Positions 9,097-18,566 are shown, counted from the first letter of the stretch. The stretch: 25,334 bases of DNA from Sodalis-like endosymbiont of Proechinophthirus fluctus (GCF_001602625.1 NZ_LECR01000051.1:4143-29476); one strand, 5' to 3'. Made by a program: numbers and translations. The notes: generated by a model from the letters alone, not told the origin.

Positions 9097-9582
9097 TCCA
9101 CAACTCACCATATTGCAACCCTAATTGAGATTATCACCTGTTGAAAACTCGACAGGTGATGACTATCGGGTTTACCACTGTGTTATTAGCGTATGAGGAA
9201 TTCGGAAAACTCCGCCCTGATTGTCTTGCGCACTTTTATCAAGAATGGAGAGGGAGAGTCTTTCTATATTAAAAAATATCATGTAAAATAAGTAGTTAAG
9301 AGAAACAACCAACACAGTCTAGTTGGCGTTAACGCAAGTTCCTTCCGTTTTCCACGTGGCTACCTGACTGTCTATTCTACTGCTTGCTGCGTAGACGGGG
9401 TTGACGTGCTCCCTCCTTTAATTCCTTTGCTCACTTCAATATGGTAATATAATAACGAAGCATATTAATAATGCTAAACACAGCGGTATGCGATATCAGT
9501 GACATAGAGTTTAAAATGAGCTTCCAGCGCATACCGGTACGGATACCTTGGTCATTACATTAGATTAAAAAGCAAGCAATAA
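9097..9582. other. Non-coding decayed stretch; holds one inverted repeat
   Basis: No coherent reading frame was recognised on either strand. The only structure noted is a perfect 9-bp inverted repeat, ATCACCTGT at 9133-9141 and ACAGGTGAT at 9152-9160 with a 10-base loop. It lacks a T tract, so it is not a convincing terminator, although its place just after the nadB tail would suit one. Confidence 0.4.
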
Positions 9583-10070
9583 TGGAAAGTTTTCATCAGA
9601 AAAATTAACATCGACTACTTGATAAAAGGCCCTTACGGTGTTTACGATTTCCCATATACCAAGAATAATACGATAGCCTTTTTGGGTATTTAAACTTTAT
9701 GAACCGTTCTGGCGGCAATGGGTACCAATTTATCAGTATATTCCCAACACGACCGCTGTGGATTTTACACCATGAAAAAGGGCTCTTTCTCAAACTGAGC
9801 TCGGCTTAAGGGTTCATTAGGGTTACAACCCTCTTTGGTAATGAAATAATTCCAACGCCGTGTGGCGTATATTATGGTATAGTGCCAAGTGAAATCCACA
9901 ACAGAACTGGCTTTTATTTCATTCTTTTCCCAGCAATCTTCACACCGTATTCATCAAGTTTGAGCGGTGCAGTAGTTATGCCGCCATCCGTGAAACCGGA
10001 GCTGGTAATCTGTCCATCTTGCGGCGGGAGTGGCATTACGATTATCAGTATGGGCGAATTTATCGTCTAA
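9583..10070 (+). pseudogene. Eroded unidentified gene in AT-rich DNA
   Basis: Two frames join into one coherent protein-like sequence. The first runs from 9583 (VFIRKINIDYLIKGPYGVYD, then FPYTKNNTIAFLG) to a TAA at 9691. A frameshift near 9680-9690 leads into a second (YLNFMNRSGGNGYQFISIFP, then TRPLWILHHEKGLFLKL), which passes one TAA at 9807-9809. It continues GFIRVTTLFGNEIIPTPCGV, later VMPPSVKPELVICPSCGGSG, ending at 10068-10070. The CPSC-GG segment could bind a metal, but only one CxxC pair is visible. No family is recognised and the start is uncertain. The protein-like character of the joined frames is the evidence that this was once a gene. Confidence 0.45.
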
Positions 10071-10548
10071 ACCCGCCTGCCTTTCAGAGAAAATTTCTAC
10101 TTTCTAACGTACTTACCAGTTCCATTTTTTCAGACCCTGATTTAGTGAAATTAATGATATTATATATAATAATATATTTTATATATATATTAATATTTTT
10201 ATATTAATTAATTTATTTTTTTAAAAATCTCTTCATTTTGCTATTAGTAGTGGTGGATTTAGTAAAATAAAACCGGAACAACGGCAATTCACGTCTATGC
10301 CGTCTAAAATCGCCCCATATATTTAAACAGGAGATAAAGATAGAGAGGAATATATAAAATATATATCAAGTTACATTTCTCAATGTTTATTAATTATCGA
10401 TAGGCAGGATTAAATCCTCACTAATAATAATAGTATCTAAGTTCAAAAATAAACATGGGAATGCTATGCTGCTCATCCACAGATTTATCATGAAAGGACA
10501 AAACTGAAACAGCTGACTGCCATACACCTATAACCAGCAGCTCAGCGA
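10071..10548. other. AT-rich non-coding tract
   Basis: Very AT-rich, including an almost pure A/T run at about 10150-10225 with alternating TATATA. No credible coding frame or RNA gene is seen. A 17-base string, TATATTAATTAATTTAT, recurs near 23231; given the composition this may be chance. Confidence 0.5.
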
Positions 10549-11220
10549 TTAGAACGCTAGATAAAAATCGCCGGCCAGGATGTGAAACGCCGGCGAACAT
10601 TTACCTGTCAGGTTACGCAACGTCAGAGCATCGTGGATTAACAGCATCGGCCAGCACTTCAAGGCCAGCAGCAGCCAGGGCGTGCGCAATCCCTCTCTAT
10701 CACTGACTCAGTGCGCCGCTGTAGTCACAGCCCTGCGCTAGAGAGCGGGATATGAGGCCTCGCCGGGCGGCGGCATACAGCAGGATAAGCGCCAGCGTAT
10801 AGTCCTCTTCCAACAGCACCTGGTGGCTCAAGCCGGCCCCACGTCAAAATAGGGAAGATCACTGACGATGGCTTTATAGCGCCGCGACACCCTTGCTAGC
10901 ATACTTGCAGATATCGCCTCGACAGTGCAGAGGGACATCGCCCAAGGGCTAGCAGTAAAATTGTCCCGCGCCTGGCGGCAGGCGTCCGGGTCAAGTTCGA
11001 TCGCATCGATCGGAATGGCGCCATGCACGTGCTTCGCCATAATCAACGCCACCAGACCACTGCCAGTACTGATATCTAGTGCTCTCTGCCCGACTCGATG
11101 ACAAAAGTGACCAAGCGTCCAGCAGCACACCATCGGTGCCGACTTTACATTGCACACCGATCGAGGGCGACAAAAAAAGTGTTTAAAGGTAAATCAGCCC
11201 CTCCATAGCGGTTTAGTGAC
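10549..11220 (-). pseudogene. yfiC: yfiC/trmN6 pseudogene (tRNA1(Val) A37 N6-methyltransferase)
   Basis: TrmN6 methylates A37 of tRNA-Val. The N-terminal motif is readable as LNRYGGADLPLNTFFVALDR followed, after one shift, by KVGTDGVLLDAW. The S-adenosylmethionine site appears as ALDISTGSGLVALIMAK. The catalytic NPPY motif is altered to DLPY (SDLPYFDVGPA), after which frames shift and stops appear. The C-terminus is still recognisable (ALTLRNLTGKCSPAFHILAG, DFYLAF) with its TAA at 10549-10551. It is convergent with nadB and divergent from srmB, as in E. coli. Frameshifts, stops and the lost catalytic motif make it non-functional. Confidence 0.85.
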
Positions 11221-11322
11221 GGCCGTGGGTAATAATATGGTCATGTAGCTTCTGCAGGCGTATACCTATACTGTAAAATAAACTTACACGTATAAAAAGA
11301 TGAAGATTACGCAGTATCCGTC

Positions 11323-11328
11323 TATAAT
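11323..11328 (+). promoter_or_regulatory. Candidate -10 element of srmB
   Basis: A perfect TATAAT lies about 55 bases before the position of the srmB start; no good -35 is seen at the right distance. Weak support, from position and hexamer only. Confidence 0.3.
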
Positions 11329-11349
11329 CTGCGCCCCAACCAGAGGGGA

Positions 11350-11390
11350 TAGCCCATGACTGTAGGAGGGAGGGGTAGCCCATAACTGTA
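11350..11390 (+). repeat. 26-bp-period duplication at the srmB start
   Basis: TAGCCCATGACTGTA (11350-11364) and TAGCCCATAACTGTA (11376-11390) differ at one base. The upstream copy keeps the ATG of srmB but runs into a stop after nine codons; the downstream copy is joined to the srmB body but its ATG has become ATA. Confidence 0.85.
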
Positions 11391-12733
11391 ACCCAATTTA
11401 CCGCATTCGGACTGCACGAAGACCTGCTCGCCGCTTTGAGCGTCCCACCACCATTCAAGCTGAAGCTATTCCGGCGGCCATGGACGGACGCGATGTACTG
11501 GGTTCAGAGCCGACCAGCATCGGCAAAATCACCGCTTATCTACTGCCGGTCTTGCAGCATCTACTTAATTTCCCGAGCAAGAAATCTAGTCCGCCCCGCG
11601 TGCTGATCATAACCCCACACGCGAACTGGCGATGCAGATAGCGGAGCAGGCCAAACAGATGGCCGCCCACAATCAACTGGACATTGCCACCATCATTGTC
11701 GGCGTGGCCTGCATGAATCATGCGGAAGTGTTCAGTGAGAATCAGGATATCCTGGTTATGGTGGCTACCACCAGCCGCTTGCTGCAATATATTAAGGAAT
11801 AGAATGTTGACTGCTGAGCGGTAGAAACGCTAATTCTAGACGAGGCAGATCCATGCTGGAATGGGGTTCGCTCAAGACGTCGAGCAGATCATCGCAAAAA
11901 CTCGCTGGCGCAAACAGACGACGCTATTATTTTCGGCCACGCTGGAAAGGGGGAATGCGGTCAAGGAATTTGCCGAACGTCTGCTCAATGATCCGGTAGA
12001 AATCGACGTCGCGCCGTCGCGCCGCGAACGTAAGAAAATTATGCAATGCTACTATCGCCGCCGACAATCTGACGCATAAAATCGAGCTGCTTTTGTCACC
12101 TCACCTACTTAAACAACCCGAGTTCATCAAAAGTATCGTATTCGTCCGCAAACACGAGCGACTGCATGAGCTGGTGGGCTAGCCACGCGATGCTGGGCAT
12201 CACCCTCTGTTATCTGGGTTTAGGCCAAGTGTAATGAGGCCATCAAACGCATGACCGACAACCATACCAACGTACTGGTAGCAATAGATGTCGCGGCCCG
12301 CGGTCTGGATATCGACGATATCAGTCATGTCATCAATTTCGACCTGCCCTCGACGCTGGATGTCTATTTGCACCGTATAGGCCGTAGGCCGAGACGGCCG
12401 CAAGGGCTTGCGCCATTTCGCTGGTGGAAATGCAAGATCATTTGCTGCTGGGCAAAATCAACCGCTACCTTAAATTAAGGACCCATTAAAAGCGTGCACG
12501 ATTGACGCGCCGCACCCCGCTCACGCGAGTACCATCGGAAAAGATTACCGGTAAGTAGTTGAAAACATTGCTGGTGAAGCGCAAGGAAATGAAAGAACAG
12601 ACGCGGACATAAAGACAAAACCAAAGTACGGTTGCGAGCTAAAAAGAATAATTGGCAAACACGCCGTGTGCCAAAGCCGTACCTGACGCGGCCAGCGCCA
12701 GCAAGCTGGAAAACGGCGCTTAATTCACCGTAG
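11382..12733 (+). pseudogene. srmB: srmB pseudogene (DEAD-box RNA helicase of 50S assembly)
   Basis: SrmB helps early 50S subunit assembly, mainly at low temperature. Successive pieces match E. coli SrmB in changing frames: TVTQFTAFGLHEDLLAAL (start codon ATG changed to ATA), [99 protein letters not shown], and the basic tail PSEKITGK-LKTLLVKRKEM to a TAG at 12731. The Walker A motif is damaged (SEPTSIGKI in place of SAPTGTGKT), the DEAD box is shifted, and there are many stops and frameshifts. Confidence 0.93.
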
Positions 12734-12814
12734 AACCCTGGCGCGGCGGTACGCTGATAAAAATACCACCTAACGCATTATCGTGGCGTACTAGAGAGGG
12801 TAACTCAGGCTGAA

Positions 12815-12838
12815 AACTGCGTTTTCACGCAGTTCTTT
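12815..12838 (+). terminator. Rho-independent terminator after srmB (possibly bidirectional)
   Basis: AACTGCGT (12815-12822), loop TTTC, then ACGCAGTT (12827-12834) followed by CTTT. On the minus strand the same stem is followed by TTTTC, so it could also end the convergent grcA transcript. Confidence 0.7.
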
Positions 12839-12991
12839 CGTCCCACAGCCAAGGTGTCATAAATCATTAGCAAAAATTAACCTTCATGTTGTAGTCGTGA
12901 TATTTATCAACTAAACATATTATTTTTAATATACTTAACCCATACTAGTCCGCATTTGTCAACGTGGTTACTTTTATCCTAGTGGCGCGCT

Positions 12992-13371
12992 TTAGCCGCT
13001 GGAGATCACAGGTAAGAACATCCTGCTGCTCAGGAGTGAGCGAATTGAAACGCACCATACAGCCAGACATACGGATAGTTATCTGCGGATATTTTTCCGG
13101 GTTCACCACGGCATCTTCCTTCCAGCGTCTCGCGGCTCAGCACGTTGACATTCAGATTTTGACGGCCTTCCACACGCAACGCTTCCTGCTGCTCAATAAG
13201 AATGTCTCGGTAATTGAATTTATCCAACTTCTGCAGGGGAAGTGCCTGATCGTCGGCGTAATCGGCAACGGCAGCCAAGCAGCGAGCTTGATGGTTAGCG
13301 TCATCCAGTAATCAGAAAGAGTTTACCAGAGCTTTGTTTTCAGCCTTGGTTATTTGTATTCCGATAATCAT
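12992..13371 (-). pseudogene. grcA: grcA (yfiD) pseudogene, autonomous glycyl radical cofactor
   Basis: GrcA is a small spare glycyl-radical domain that rescues oxygen-damaged pyruvate formate-lyase. From the ATG at 13369-13371 (behind a GAGG ribosome site) the frame reads MIIGIQITKAENKALVNSF, then TGA where the family has Trp (FWLLD), then LLDDANHQARCLAAVADYAD and [18 protein letters not shown] frameshift follows; the next frame reads [18 protein letters not shown] and [12 protein letters not shown], which contains the radical-glycine region. The C-terminal end is degraded. The nonsense codon and the frameshift each suffice to kill it. It is convergent with srmB and divergent from ung, as in E. 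coli. Confidence 0.9.
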
Positions 13372-13468
13372 TGATGCCTCTGTGGTATGGTTGCCATACG
13401 GCGTCCAAACGTAGATCGTACAACATTTAGCCTACTTGAACATTTAGTAAAACTAATTTCTAAAACTG

Positions 13469-13477
13469 ATTATAATA
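13469..13477 (-). promoter_or_regulatory. -10 region of the grcA promoter
   Basis: The minus strand reads TATTATAAT, offering overlapping TATTAT and TATAAT hexamers about 100 bases before the grcA start and 30-40 bases downstream of the nearest FNR-type box. This fits an FNR-activated promoter. Confidence 0.45.
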
Positions 13478-13503
13478 CTCCCGACAACACAGGGGCCGAT
13501 ATT

Positions 13504-13517
13504 TTGATTTAAATCAA
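13504..13517. promoter_or_regulatory. FNR box, perfect match, grcA-proximal
   Basis: TTGATTTAAATCAA is an exact match to the FNR consensus TTGAT-N4-ATCAA. It lies upstream of grcA, whose E. coli counterpart yfiD is FNR-activated through two sites. Confidence 0.75.
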
Positions 13518-13555
13518 TATCTGTCGGAAATTGACATCATTGCTGGGAAAATTTA

Positions 13556-13569
13556 TTGATTTAGGTCAA
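13556..13569. promoter_or_regulatory. FNR-type box, one mismatch, grcA-distal
   Basis: TTGATTTAGGTCAA differs from TTGAT-N4-ATCAA at one position. Its centre is 52 bases from the first box, close to the spacing known for the two FNR sites of E. coli yfiD. Confidence 0.6.
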
Positions 13570-13693
13570 TCTAAAAAGCCTCTAAATGCCACCGGAGGGG
13601 CGAATTTTTCCTCTGCTGCCGGCGGAAAAAAGTTTAACCCACGGAGAGAAAACGTTAAGCTTAGCCCATATCGTCACTGTCATGGGACGTATC

Positions 13694-14377
13694 ATGCAGC
13701 AAATGCTCACCTGGCGCGACGCTATCGCGCATGAAAAAACCCTGCCCTACTTTCAGGAAACGCTGGCCTTTGTCGCCAGGGAACGCGCGACGGGAATTAC
13801 CGTCTATCCGCCGGCCAAGGAGGTATTTAATGCTTTCCGTTTCACGGAATTGAATGCGGTGAAAGTAGTAATCCTCGGACAAGATCCCTATCATGGGCCC
13901 AATCAGGCCCATGGCCTTTCATTTTCCGTCAAGCCAGGTGTTCCTGCCCCGCCCTCTTTAGCCAATATATATAAAGAGCTGGCCAGCGACATTCCCGGCT
14001 TTGTCATACCCAAACATGGTTGTCTACAAAGCTGGGCGCAGCAAGGGGTAATGTTGCTCAATACGGTGCTGACGGTGGAAGCGGGAAAAGCCCATTCCCA
14101 CGCTAGTCTGGGTTGGGAAACGTTTACGGATAATGTCATTAAGGTACTTAACACGCACCGTGAAGGGATTGTGTTTTTACTGTGGGGATCTCATGCTCAG
14201 AAAAAAGGCATGATTATCGACTCCCAGCGCCATCATGTGCTTAAAGCACCGCACCCTTCACCCCTGTCCGCGCATCGCGGCTTTCTCGGCTGCCATCATT
14301 TCTCCCAGGCCAATACCCTGCTAACGCGCCAATGCCAAACCACCATCGACTGGATGCCAACGCTGCCGGCCGCTTAA
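13694..14377 (+). CDS. ung: Ung, uracil-DNA glycosylase
   Basis: A family 1 uracil-DNA glycosylase that removes uracil arising from cytosine deamination or dUTP incorporation. The chosen ATG at 13694 gives 227 residues (E. coli 229) and aligns [20 protein letters not shown] with E. coli MANELTWHDVL; it has a GGGA ribosome site at suitable distance. An in-frame ATG at 13586 would add 36 residues without family counterpart. The water-activating loop GQDPYHGP contains Asp64, and the second motif [11 protein letters not shown] contains the catalytic histidine near residue 187. The frame is intact. It is transcribed away from dead grcA. Confidence 0.97.
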   Translation: MQQMLTWRDAIAHEKTLPYFQETLAFVARERATGITVYPPAKEVFNAFRFTELNAVKVVILGQDPYHGPNQAHGLSFSVKPGVPAPPSLANIYKELASDIPGFVIPKHGCLQSWAQQGVMLLNTVLTVEAGKAHSHASLGWETFTDNVIKVLNTHREGIVFLLWGSHAQKKGMIIDSQRHHVLKAPHPSPLSAHRGFLGCHHFSQANTLLTRQCQTTIDWMPTLPAA

Positions 14378-14764
14378 TGACGGATAAAGGCCAGTACGGA
14401 CGCAACATCCAGAAATTCAGATATTATCGCCTGTGTGAACCTCGCCAAACAGCATGACAAAGAAAGCACAGATTAGGGGCCGAGAAACGGAGGATCGATC
14501 CTGATACACAAGATATTAGGTAAGCAGAGGGTGTGAGAGTGTAAAGTACCGTGCAAGCGCAGGAACATGGATAACCCCGTGCAGAAGAGGCAAGGGGACT
14601 AGCGCGCGCTGGCCATGGCCTGCAACAGCGCAGGCGCTAACATGTTTTCGCCTAGGTTGAAAACGCCATCGCCAGCATGCGGCTGCACGGGCGGTAGATG
14701 CGTCACCCATTTTTCACTAGGAGTGTAGACTCTCACGCCGCACGCAGCAGCGTGAGAAAAGACA
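14378..14764. other. Intergenic stretch between ung and grpE, no gene recognised
   Basis: No convincing gene. A minus-strand tail of 33 codons reads coherently (GDGVFNLGENMLAPALLQAM, then ASAR) to a TAG at 14599-14601 and may be the end of a decayed gene that was not identified. A 7-bp inverted repeat, CTCACGC at 14732-14738 and GCGTGAG at 14750-14756, lies just after the grpE stop; it lacks a T tract in the grpE direction, so it is at best a weak terminator. Confidence 0.4.
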
Positions 14765-15355
14765 TTAGCTCTTTGCTTTCGAAACCGCCACCATGGCGGG
14801 GCGGATAAGTCGGCCGTTGAGAGTGTAGCCTTTTTGCATCACCATCATCACTTGATTGGGCTCATGTTCGTCAGACTCCAGCATGGTCATTGCCTGATGC
14901 ATTTCGGGATTAAACGGCACGTGCGTGTCACCCACTACACCAAGACCGAACTTATGGACCGCATCCAGCAATGATTTGAGCGTCAGCTCGATACCTTCGA
15001 TAGTGGACGCCAACTCGCTATTGGTTTTATCCGACATGTCCAGCGCGCGCTCCAGGTTATCGATAACCGGCAACAGTTCACCGGCAAAACGTTCTAGAGC
15101 AAATTTATGTGCCTTCTCGACATCCTGCTCGCTGCGGCGGCGCACATTTTCCATTTCCGCCTTGGCGCGCAGTACGTTATCGCGCTCGCTCTGTTGCGCT
15201 TGGGACAGCGCAGCCTCTAGTTCGGCAATACGCTCGTCTCGCGGATCCACGACGTCAACCGTCTCAGGCATCGCTTCCGCCTGCTGCCCTTGCTCCATTT
15301 CACTCTCTTGTGAAACTTGCTGGTCAGGGGTGTTCTGTTCTTTACTACTCATCAT
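14765..15355 (-). CDS. grpE: GrpE, nucleotide exchange factor for DnaK
   Basis: A 196-residue cochaperone (E. coli 197) that releases ADP from DnaK in the DnaK-DnaJ-GrpE folding machine. The acidic, disordered N-terminus [13 protein letters not shown] is followed by a long coiled coil ([58 protein letters not shown]). The compact beta domain at the C-terminus ends [20 protein letters not shown]. Two adjacent ATG codons are possible starts; E. coli begins at the equivalent of the second, while ribosome-site spacing (GGAG) favours the first. Divergent from nadK, with a sigma-32 promoter. Confidence 0.97.
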   Translation of the reverse strand: MMSSKEQNTPDQQVSQESEMEQGQQAEAMPETVDVVDPRDERIAELEAALSQAQQSERDNVLRAKAEMENVRRRSEQDVEKAHKFALERFAGELLPVIDNLERALDMSDKTNSELASTIEGIELTLKSLLDAVHKFGLGVVGDTHVPFNPEMHQAMTMLESDEHEPNQVMMVMQKGYTLNGRLIRPAMVAVSKAKS

Positions 15356-15398
15356 GAGTTTTCTCCGCAGTTCAGCATTATTCTCTCTAGTCCAATTA

Positions 15399-15426
15399 TT
15401 ATGGGGATGAATAGCGGGGATTCAAG
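15399..15426 (-). promoter_or_regulatory. Sigma-32 heat-shock promoter of grpE
   Basis: On the minus strand CTTGAA (15426-15421), a 14-base spacer and CCCCATAA (15406-15399). This fits the sigma-32 consensus (CTTGAA, 13-17 bases, CCCCATNT) and points at grpE, about 45 bases from its start. grpE is a classical heat-shock gene. Confidence 0.8.
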
Positions 15427-15476
15427 GGATGACGCATAATGAAGCTTACAAAAACACACCAGGGATCAGCAATCAA

Positions 15477-16355
15477 ATGACTACCACTTTTTACACTATC
15501 GGCATCGTTAGCTATCCGCGTCCCCCCAGTGCACTGACCACTCATGAAATGCTTTACCACTGGCTGAACGAGAAAGGGTATCACGTCATCATGGAACATC
15601 AGATCGCCCGCGATCTGGCGCTGGATCAGGCCATAACCGGTAGTTTGACCGATATTGGCCAGCAAGCCGATCTAGCGATCGTGGTAGGAGGCGATGGCAA
15701 TATGCTGGGCGCAGCGCGCATTCTGGCATGTTATGATGTCAAGGTCATTGGTATCAACCGCGGGAATCTTGGTTTTTTGACCGACCTCGATCCCGACTCG
15801 GCGCTTGCGCAATTATCTGACGTGCTGGCGGGGCACTATCACAGTGAAAAACGCTTTTTGCTAGAAGCCCGCGTCTGCCGGGGCGATGTCTGCGGGCAGC
15901 TGAGCAGCGCCATTAATGAGGTGGTACTACATCCAGGCAAAGTGGCGCATATGATTGAGTTCGAGGTCTATATTGATGATACCTTCGCGTTTTCCCAGCG
16001 CTCCGATGGTCTTATTATTGCTACTCCGACCGGTTCTACAGCGTATTCCCTATCCGCCGGTGGCCCGATACTGACACCTCTAGTGGATGCCATCGCGCTG
16101 GTGCCGATGTTCCCGCATACCCTCTCCTCTCGGCCGTTGGTCATTAACGGCGGTAGTACGATACGGCTGAAGTTTTCCCAACTCACGCCGAATCTCGAAA
16201 TCAGCTGCGACAGTCAGATAGCCTTACCTATCCAGAAGGGGGAGGAAATTTTCATCCGCCGAAGCTGCTATTATCTCGATTTAATTCATCCTAACGATTA
16301 TAATTATTTCAATACGTTAAGCAGCAAGCTTGGCTGGTCAAAAAAATTATTCTAA
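15477..16355 (+). CDS. nadK: NadK, NAD kinase
   Basis: ATP-dependent kinase that converts NAD to NADP, the only route to NADP in bacteria. Starting at the ATG at 15477 ([20 protein letters not shown]) gives 292 residues, exactly the E. coli length; an upstream in-frame ATG at 15429 would add 16 unmatched residues. The GGDG phosphate-binding motif is at residues 71-74 ([13 protein letters not shown]). Also visible are the NE/D motif [20 protein letters not shown] and the [17 protein letters not shown] loop; the C-terminus is [15 protein letters not shown]. No defects. Retained although the nearby de novo NAD gene nadB is deleted. Confidence 0.97.
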   Translation: MTTTFYTIGIVSYPRPPSALTTHEMLYHWLNEKGYHVIMEHQIARDLALDQAITGSLTDIGQQADLAIVVGGDGNMLGAARILACYDVKVIGINRGNLGFLTDLDPDSALAQLSDVLAGHYHSEKRFLLEARVCRGDVCGQLSSAINEVVLHPGKVAHMIEFEVYIDDTFAFSQRSDGLIIATPTGSTAYSLSAGGPILTPLVDAIALVPMFPHTLSSRPLVINGGSTIRLKFSQLTPNLEISCDSQIALPIQKGEEIFIRRSCYYLDLIHPNDYNYFNTLSSKLGWSKKLF

Positions 16356-16378
16356 TATTTTCTCCAGCACATCTTTAA

Positions 16379-16416
16379 CTATATAAAATACCAGTTTATA
16401 CTGCAATCAATCACAG
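16379..16416 (+). promoter_or_regulatory. Tandem LexA (SOS) operators upstream of the recN remnant
   Basis: Two 16-bp boxes flank a TTTATA spacer. The first, CTATATAAAATACCAG (16379-16394), has CTA instead of CTG. The second, CTGCAATCAATCACAG (16401-16416), fits CTG-N10-CAG. E. coli recN has two LexA boxes with the same six-base TTTATA spacer. The TATACT overlapping the second box is a likely -10. Confidence 0.68.
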
Positions 16417-16444
16417 CTGTGCATTTATATACAGGAAGGCAATT

Positions 16445-18091
16445 ATGCTAGCTGAACTGGCCATTGCTGATTTCGCCATCGTGTATGCACTAACGGTTGA
16501 TTTTCAATCGGGAATGGGCATGATAACTGGGTGAAGCCAGAGCGAGGAAACTCATTGTGATCGATGCGATCGGCCTGTGTCTGGGCGGCTGTTCCGAGGC
16601 CGGCATGGTATGGCCCAGCGCCGTAAGGGCAGGCGTATGCCCGCGTTTTTTTTACTTAACGATACCTCTAGTGGCCGCCAGCTGGCCGGCGAATAATGCA
16701 CTTGGTAACGGAAATGAATGTTCGATGCGCCATGTAGTAAGCCGGGAAAGGCCGCTCACGCAGCTTAATTAACGGTACGCCGGTGCTACCCTCTCGGTTG
16801 AGTGAGCTGGGCCAGTACCTGATTCAGATTCACGGCCAGCATGCCCACCAGCTGATGCTGCGTCCCGATCACTAAAAGTGCCTGCTTGATGCCTACGCGG
16901 GCAAAAAAAGACCTTCGTCTAGCCATGGCAGTCGCCTACCAACAGTGGCACCAGAGACACCTGCATCAGGCTGTGACAGAAGACTGTCGAGCGAGGATCC
17001 CAGACGCGAGCTGCTGCAGTATCAATTGAAAGAGTTGAATGACTTCGCCCCGGTTGAAGGGTATTAAAGGCATATAAATCAGTAAGATAAGCAGATGGCT
17101 AACAGCGGATAGTTGATTACCGCAACCCAGCGAACATTGGAGTTACTGAGCGAAGGCGAAGAGGCTGATTTACTGAATCAGCTGCACAGTGCTAGGCATA
17201 TGATGAGTGATCTGGTCACGTTGGATCCCTCCTTATCTGAGATGACGGTACTGCTGGAAGACTCTATAGTTCAGCTCACCGAAGCCAGCAATGAGCTACC
17301 TAATTACACGGTGACCGTATCGATCTTGATCCCAGAGGCCTCAATGAACTGGCGCAGCATCTGTCTCGGAAAATCCGCCTGGCACGCAAGCAACATGTGC
17401 CGCCAGAAGCCCTAGCGCAGCACCATCAGCAGCATTTGCAGGAGCAGGAGGCAATGGTACAGGCAGTAGATCATCAGCAGCAGGCGATGGATTTTGCCCG
17501 CCAGCAGCTCCACCAGCGTCGAGCTGAGCACACCGGCAGTTTGGGCCGACAAAATTACCCACAGCATACCTGAGCTTACTCTACAGCACGGTAAGCTGGC
17601 CTTAGGCGTGTACTTCCAGCCTAAATTGCTTAACGCCGACGGCACAGACTGCGTGGAGTTCACGGTGACTACTTAACCCTGGCCAGCCGCTACAGCCGCT
17701 GGCGAAAGTTGACCCCGGCAGCGGGCTATCTCGCATCGTGCCGGCGGTACAACAGGTCGTTAATGCCCATAAATTAGGTACACCGGCGCTAATCTTCGAC
17801 AAAGTCGACGTAGGCATTAGTGGGCCGACGGCCGTAATCGTGGAAAAGACGTTGCTTCAGATCGGCGAGTCCACCCAGGTCGTATGCGTCACGCATTTAC
17901 CACAGGTGGTGGCCGGGTTCGCACATCATCACTTCAGAAAAAATACGGACGGCAGCGCCACACAAAGCCGAAATACAGGCGCTGGATAAAAAAGCCCGTC
18001 AGCGGGGAGGAGATAGATGGCAGGCCTGCTGGGAGGAAGCGAAGTCACTAAGAATACCCTAGCGAATGCCAGGGGGATAATTGTCGCCTAG
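16445..18091 (+). pseudogene. recN: recN pseudogene (SMC-like double-strand break repair ATPase)
   Basis: RecN is an SOS-induced SMC-family ATPase. The start MLAELAIADFAIVYALTVDF, behind an AGGAAGG ribosome site, matches E. coli RecN, but the Walker A segment (ITGETGAGKS in the family) is broken to ITG followed by a stop. Pieces in different frames follow: [59 protein letters not shown], and [20 protein letters not shown] with the Walker B region. [20 protein letters not shown] and [15 protein letters not shown] come last, ending at a TAG (18089-18091). Stops and frameshifts occur throughout, and the linker between fragments is shortened. It sits between nadK and bamE, as in E. coli. Confidence 0.95.
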
Positions 18092-18183
18092 TAGTCATAT
18101 ATAGAATGAGCCTTACAGAATTTCCCTACGCCGGCGAGGTCTATTATCATCGGTATCCTGTTCCTAAGAGTAATATTATTGTT

Positions 18184-18537
18184 ATGAGCCGTAAGACGTT
18201 AATTGCCGCTGCTGTCTTTATACTGATATTTACCACCAGTTGCTCTGTGTTCGAAAGGTTGGTTTATCGTCCCGATATCAATCAGGGCAATTATCTGACC
18301 ACAGCTGACGTTGCCAAAATCCACACCGGCATGACCAAGCAACAGGTAGCCTACACCCTTGGCACCTCAATGATGAAAGATCCGTTCGGCTCGAATACCT
18401 GGTATTATATTTTCCGCCGTGAACCGGGTTATAAATCCGTCACGCAGCAAACGCTGACGCTGACCTTTAACAAAAGCGATATACTGACCTGTATCGACAA
18501 CAAACTGGTGCTGGAACCTTCCAGCACCAACCAATAA
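18184..18537 (+). CDS. bamE: BamE (SmpA), lipoprotein of the outer-membrane protein assembly complex
   Basis: A 117-residue outer-membrane lipoprotein that stabilises the BamABCDE complex. From [20 protein letters not shown] the hydrophobic signal leads to the lipidated Cys20, the same position as in E. coli BamE (whose lipobox also has Thr at -3). The mature part has the conserved [35 protein letters not shown] and [14 protein letters not shown] motifs, and [21 protein letters not shown] longer frame begins at 18106, but its extra 26 residues precede the signal peptide and are unlikely. Intact while the neighbours recN and ratB are dead. In E. coli some bam genes are sigma-E dependent; no sigma-E promoter was recognised here. 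Confidence 0.95.
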   Translation: MSRKTLIAAAVFILIFTTSCSVFERLVYRPDINQGNYLTTADVAKIHTGMTKQQVAYTLGTSMMKDPFGSNTWYYIFRREPGYKSVTQQTLTLTFNKSDILTCIDNKLVLEPSSTNQ

Positions 18538-18566
18538 GTAGTGTGTTTTTAGCCGGCAACAACGCG

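Noticed and set aside
10150..10225. AT-rich alternating tract as a replication origin or CRISPR leader
   Set aside because: No DnaA boxes, iterons or spaced direct repeats are visible; low-complexity A/T alone is insufficient.
13586..13693. Upstream ATG extending ung by 36 residues
   Set aside because: The extra residues have no counterpart in the family, while the internal ATG at 13694 aligns exactly with the E. coli start.
14925..15410. 161-residue plus-strand frame opposite grpE
   Set aside because: Serine/leucine-rich antisense of the GrpE coiled coil; no ribosome site or family match.
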